From assembly GCA_000146855.1 (NCBI GenBank), contig GL405246.1, forward strand, positions 301,642-327,116: 25,475 nucleotides of DNA. Direction: 5' to 3'. The notes beneath the pieces are model-generated. The model saw only the letters and a program-made list of their open reading frames with translations, searched no databases and was not told the origin of the DNA. This DNA comes from [Eubacterium] yurii subsp. margaretiae ATCC 43715. Lineage in GTDB: Bacteria > Bacillota > Clostridia > Peptostreptococcales > Filifactoraceae. A program made the translations under genes and the position numbers. Below are positions 25,422-25,475 of this stretch, piece after piece (the stretch's first letter is position 1; every line of letters begins with the position of its first letter).

Positions 25422-25475
25422 TTTTATATTAAAATAAAATGTATATAAAAATTCCAAATAAATTTATTTTATTTT

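Overview
The window looks like chromosomal DNA from a low-GC, probably anaerobic Firmicute (Clostridia or Peptostreptococcales-like). The DNA is AT-rich, start sites carry strong AGGAGG-type ribosome binding sites, TGA is used as a stop, and the protein families are clostridial in style. I cannot name the genus from sequence alone. Nearly every gene is on the + strand. The only clear minus-strand genes are three tRNAs.

Layout. (1) 1-322: the 3' end of an IS30-type transposase, cut by the window edge. (2) 347-9719: branched-chain amino acid synthesis in the order leuA, leuB, leuC, leuD, ilvB, ilvN, ilvC. It is preceded by a sigma-A-like promoter, a 19-residue leader peptide with four Leu and three Ile codons in its last nine residues, and an intrinsic terminator with alternative pairings. 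This is a classical ribosome-mediated attenuator rather than a T-box. No ilvD is present in the window. (3) 9921-11232: a PLP aminotransferase whose first codons are out of frame with the rest at an A6 run. Its upstream region shares a 46-bp block with the region upstream of ilvN. (4) 11236-11549: a minus-strand tRNA operon (Lys-Glu-Val), followed by a divergent + strand pair of 5-formyltetrahydrofolate cyclo-ligase and a GNAT-like protein. (5) 13423-25421: a nitrogen/purine catabolism cluster. It holds diaminopropionate ammonia-lyase (ygeX), the M20 hydrolase ygeY, the carbamoyltransferase-fold ygeW, an NCS2 purine permease, carbamate kinase, a second NCS2 permease, a frameshifted NCS1 permease and a dihydropyrimidinase/hydantoinase (hyuA-like).

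How the genes work together. Region 2 converts pyruvate and 2-oxobutyrate through acetohydroxyacids, and 2-oxoisovalerate to leucine precursors; the leader peptide couples its expression to charged Leu/Ile tRNA. Region 5 resembles the E. coli yge/xdh cluster, which is associated with anaerobic purine/urate breakdown. Permeases would bring in purines or cyclic ureides, HyuA would open a ring, YgeX/YgeY/YgeW would process ureido and diamino acid intermediates, and carbamate kinase would capture ATP from carbamoyl phosphate. Ahead of ygeX there is a near-consensus sigma-54 (-24/-12) promoter with two adjacent palindromes about 110-130 bp upstream, as expected for an enhancer-binding activator. 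The NCS1-hyuA end is visibly more AT-rich and uses TTA leucine codons where its neighbours use CTT/TTG, which suggests a separate origin.
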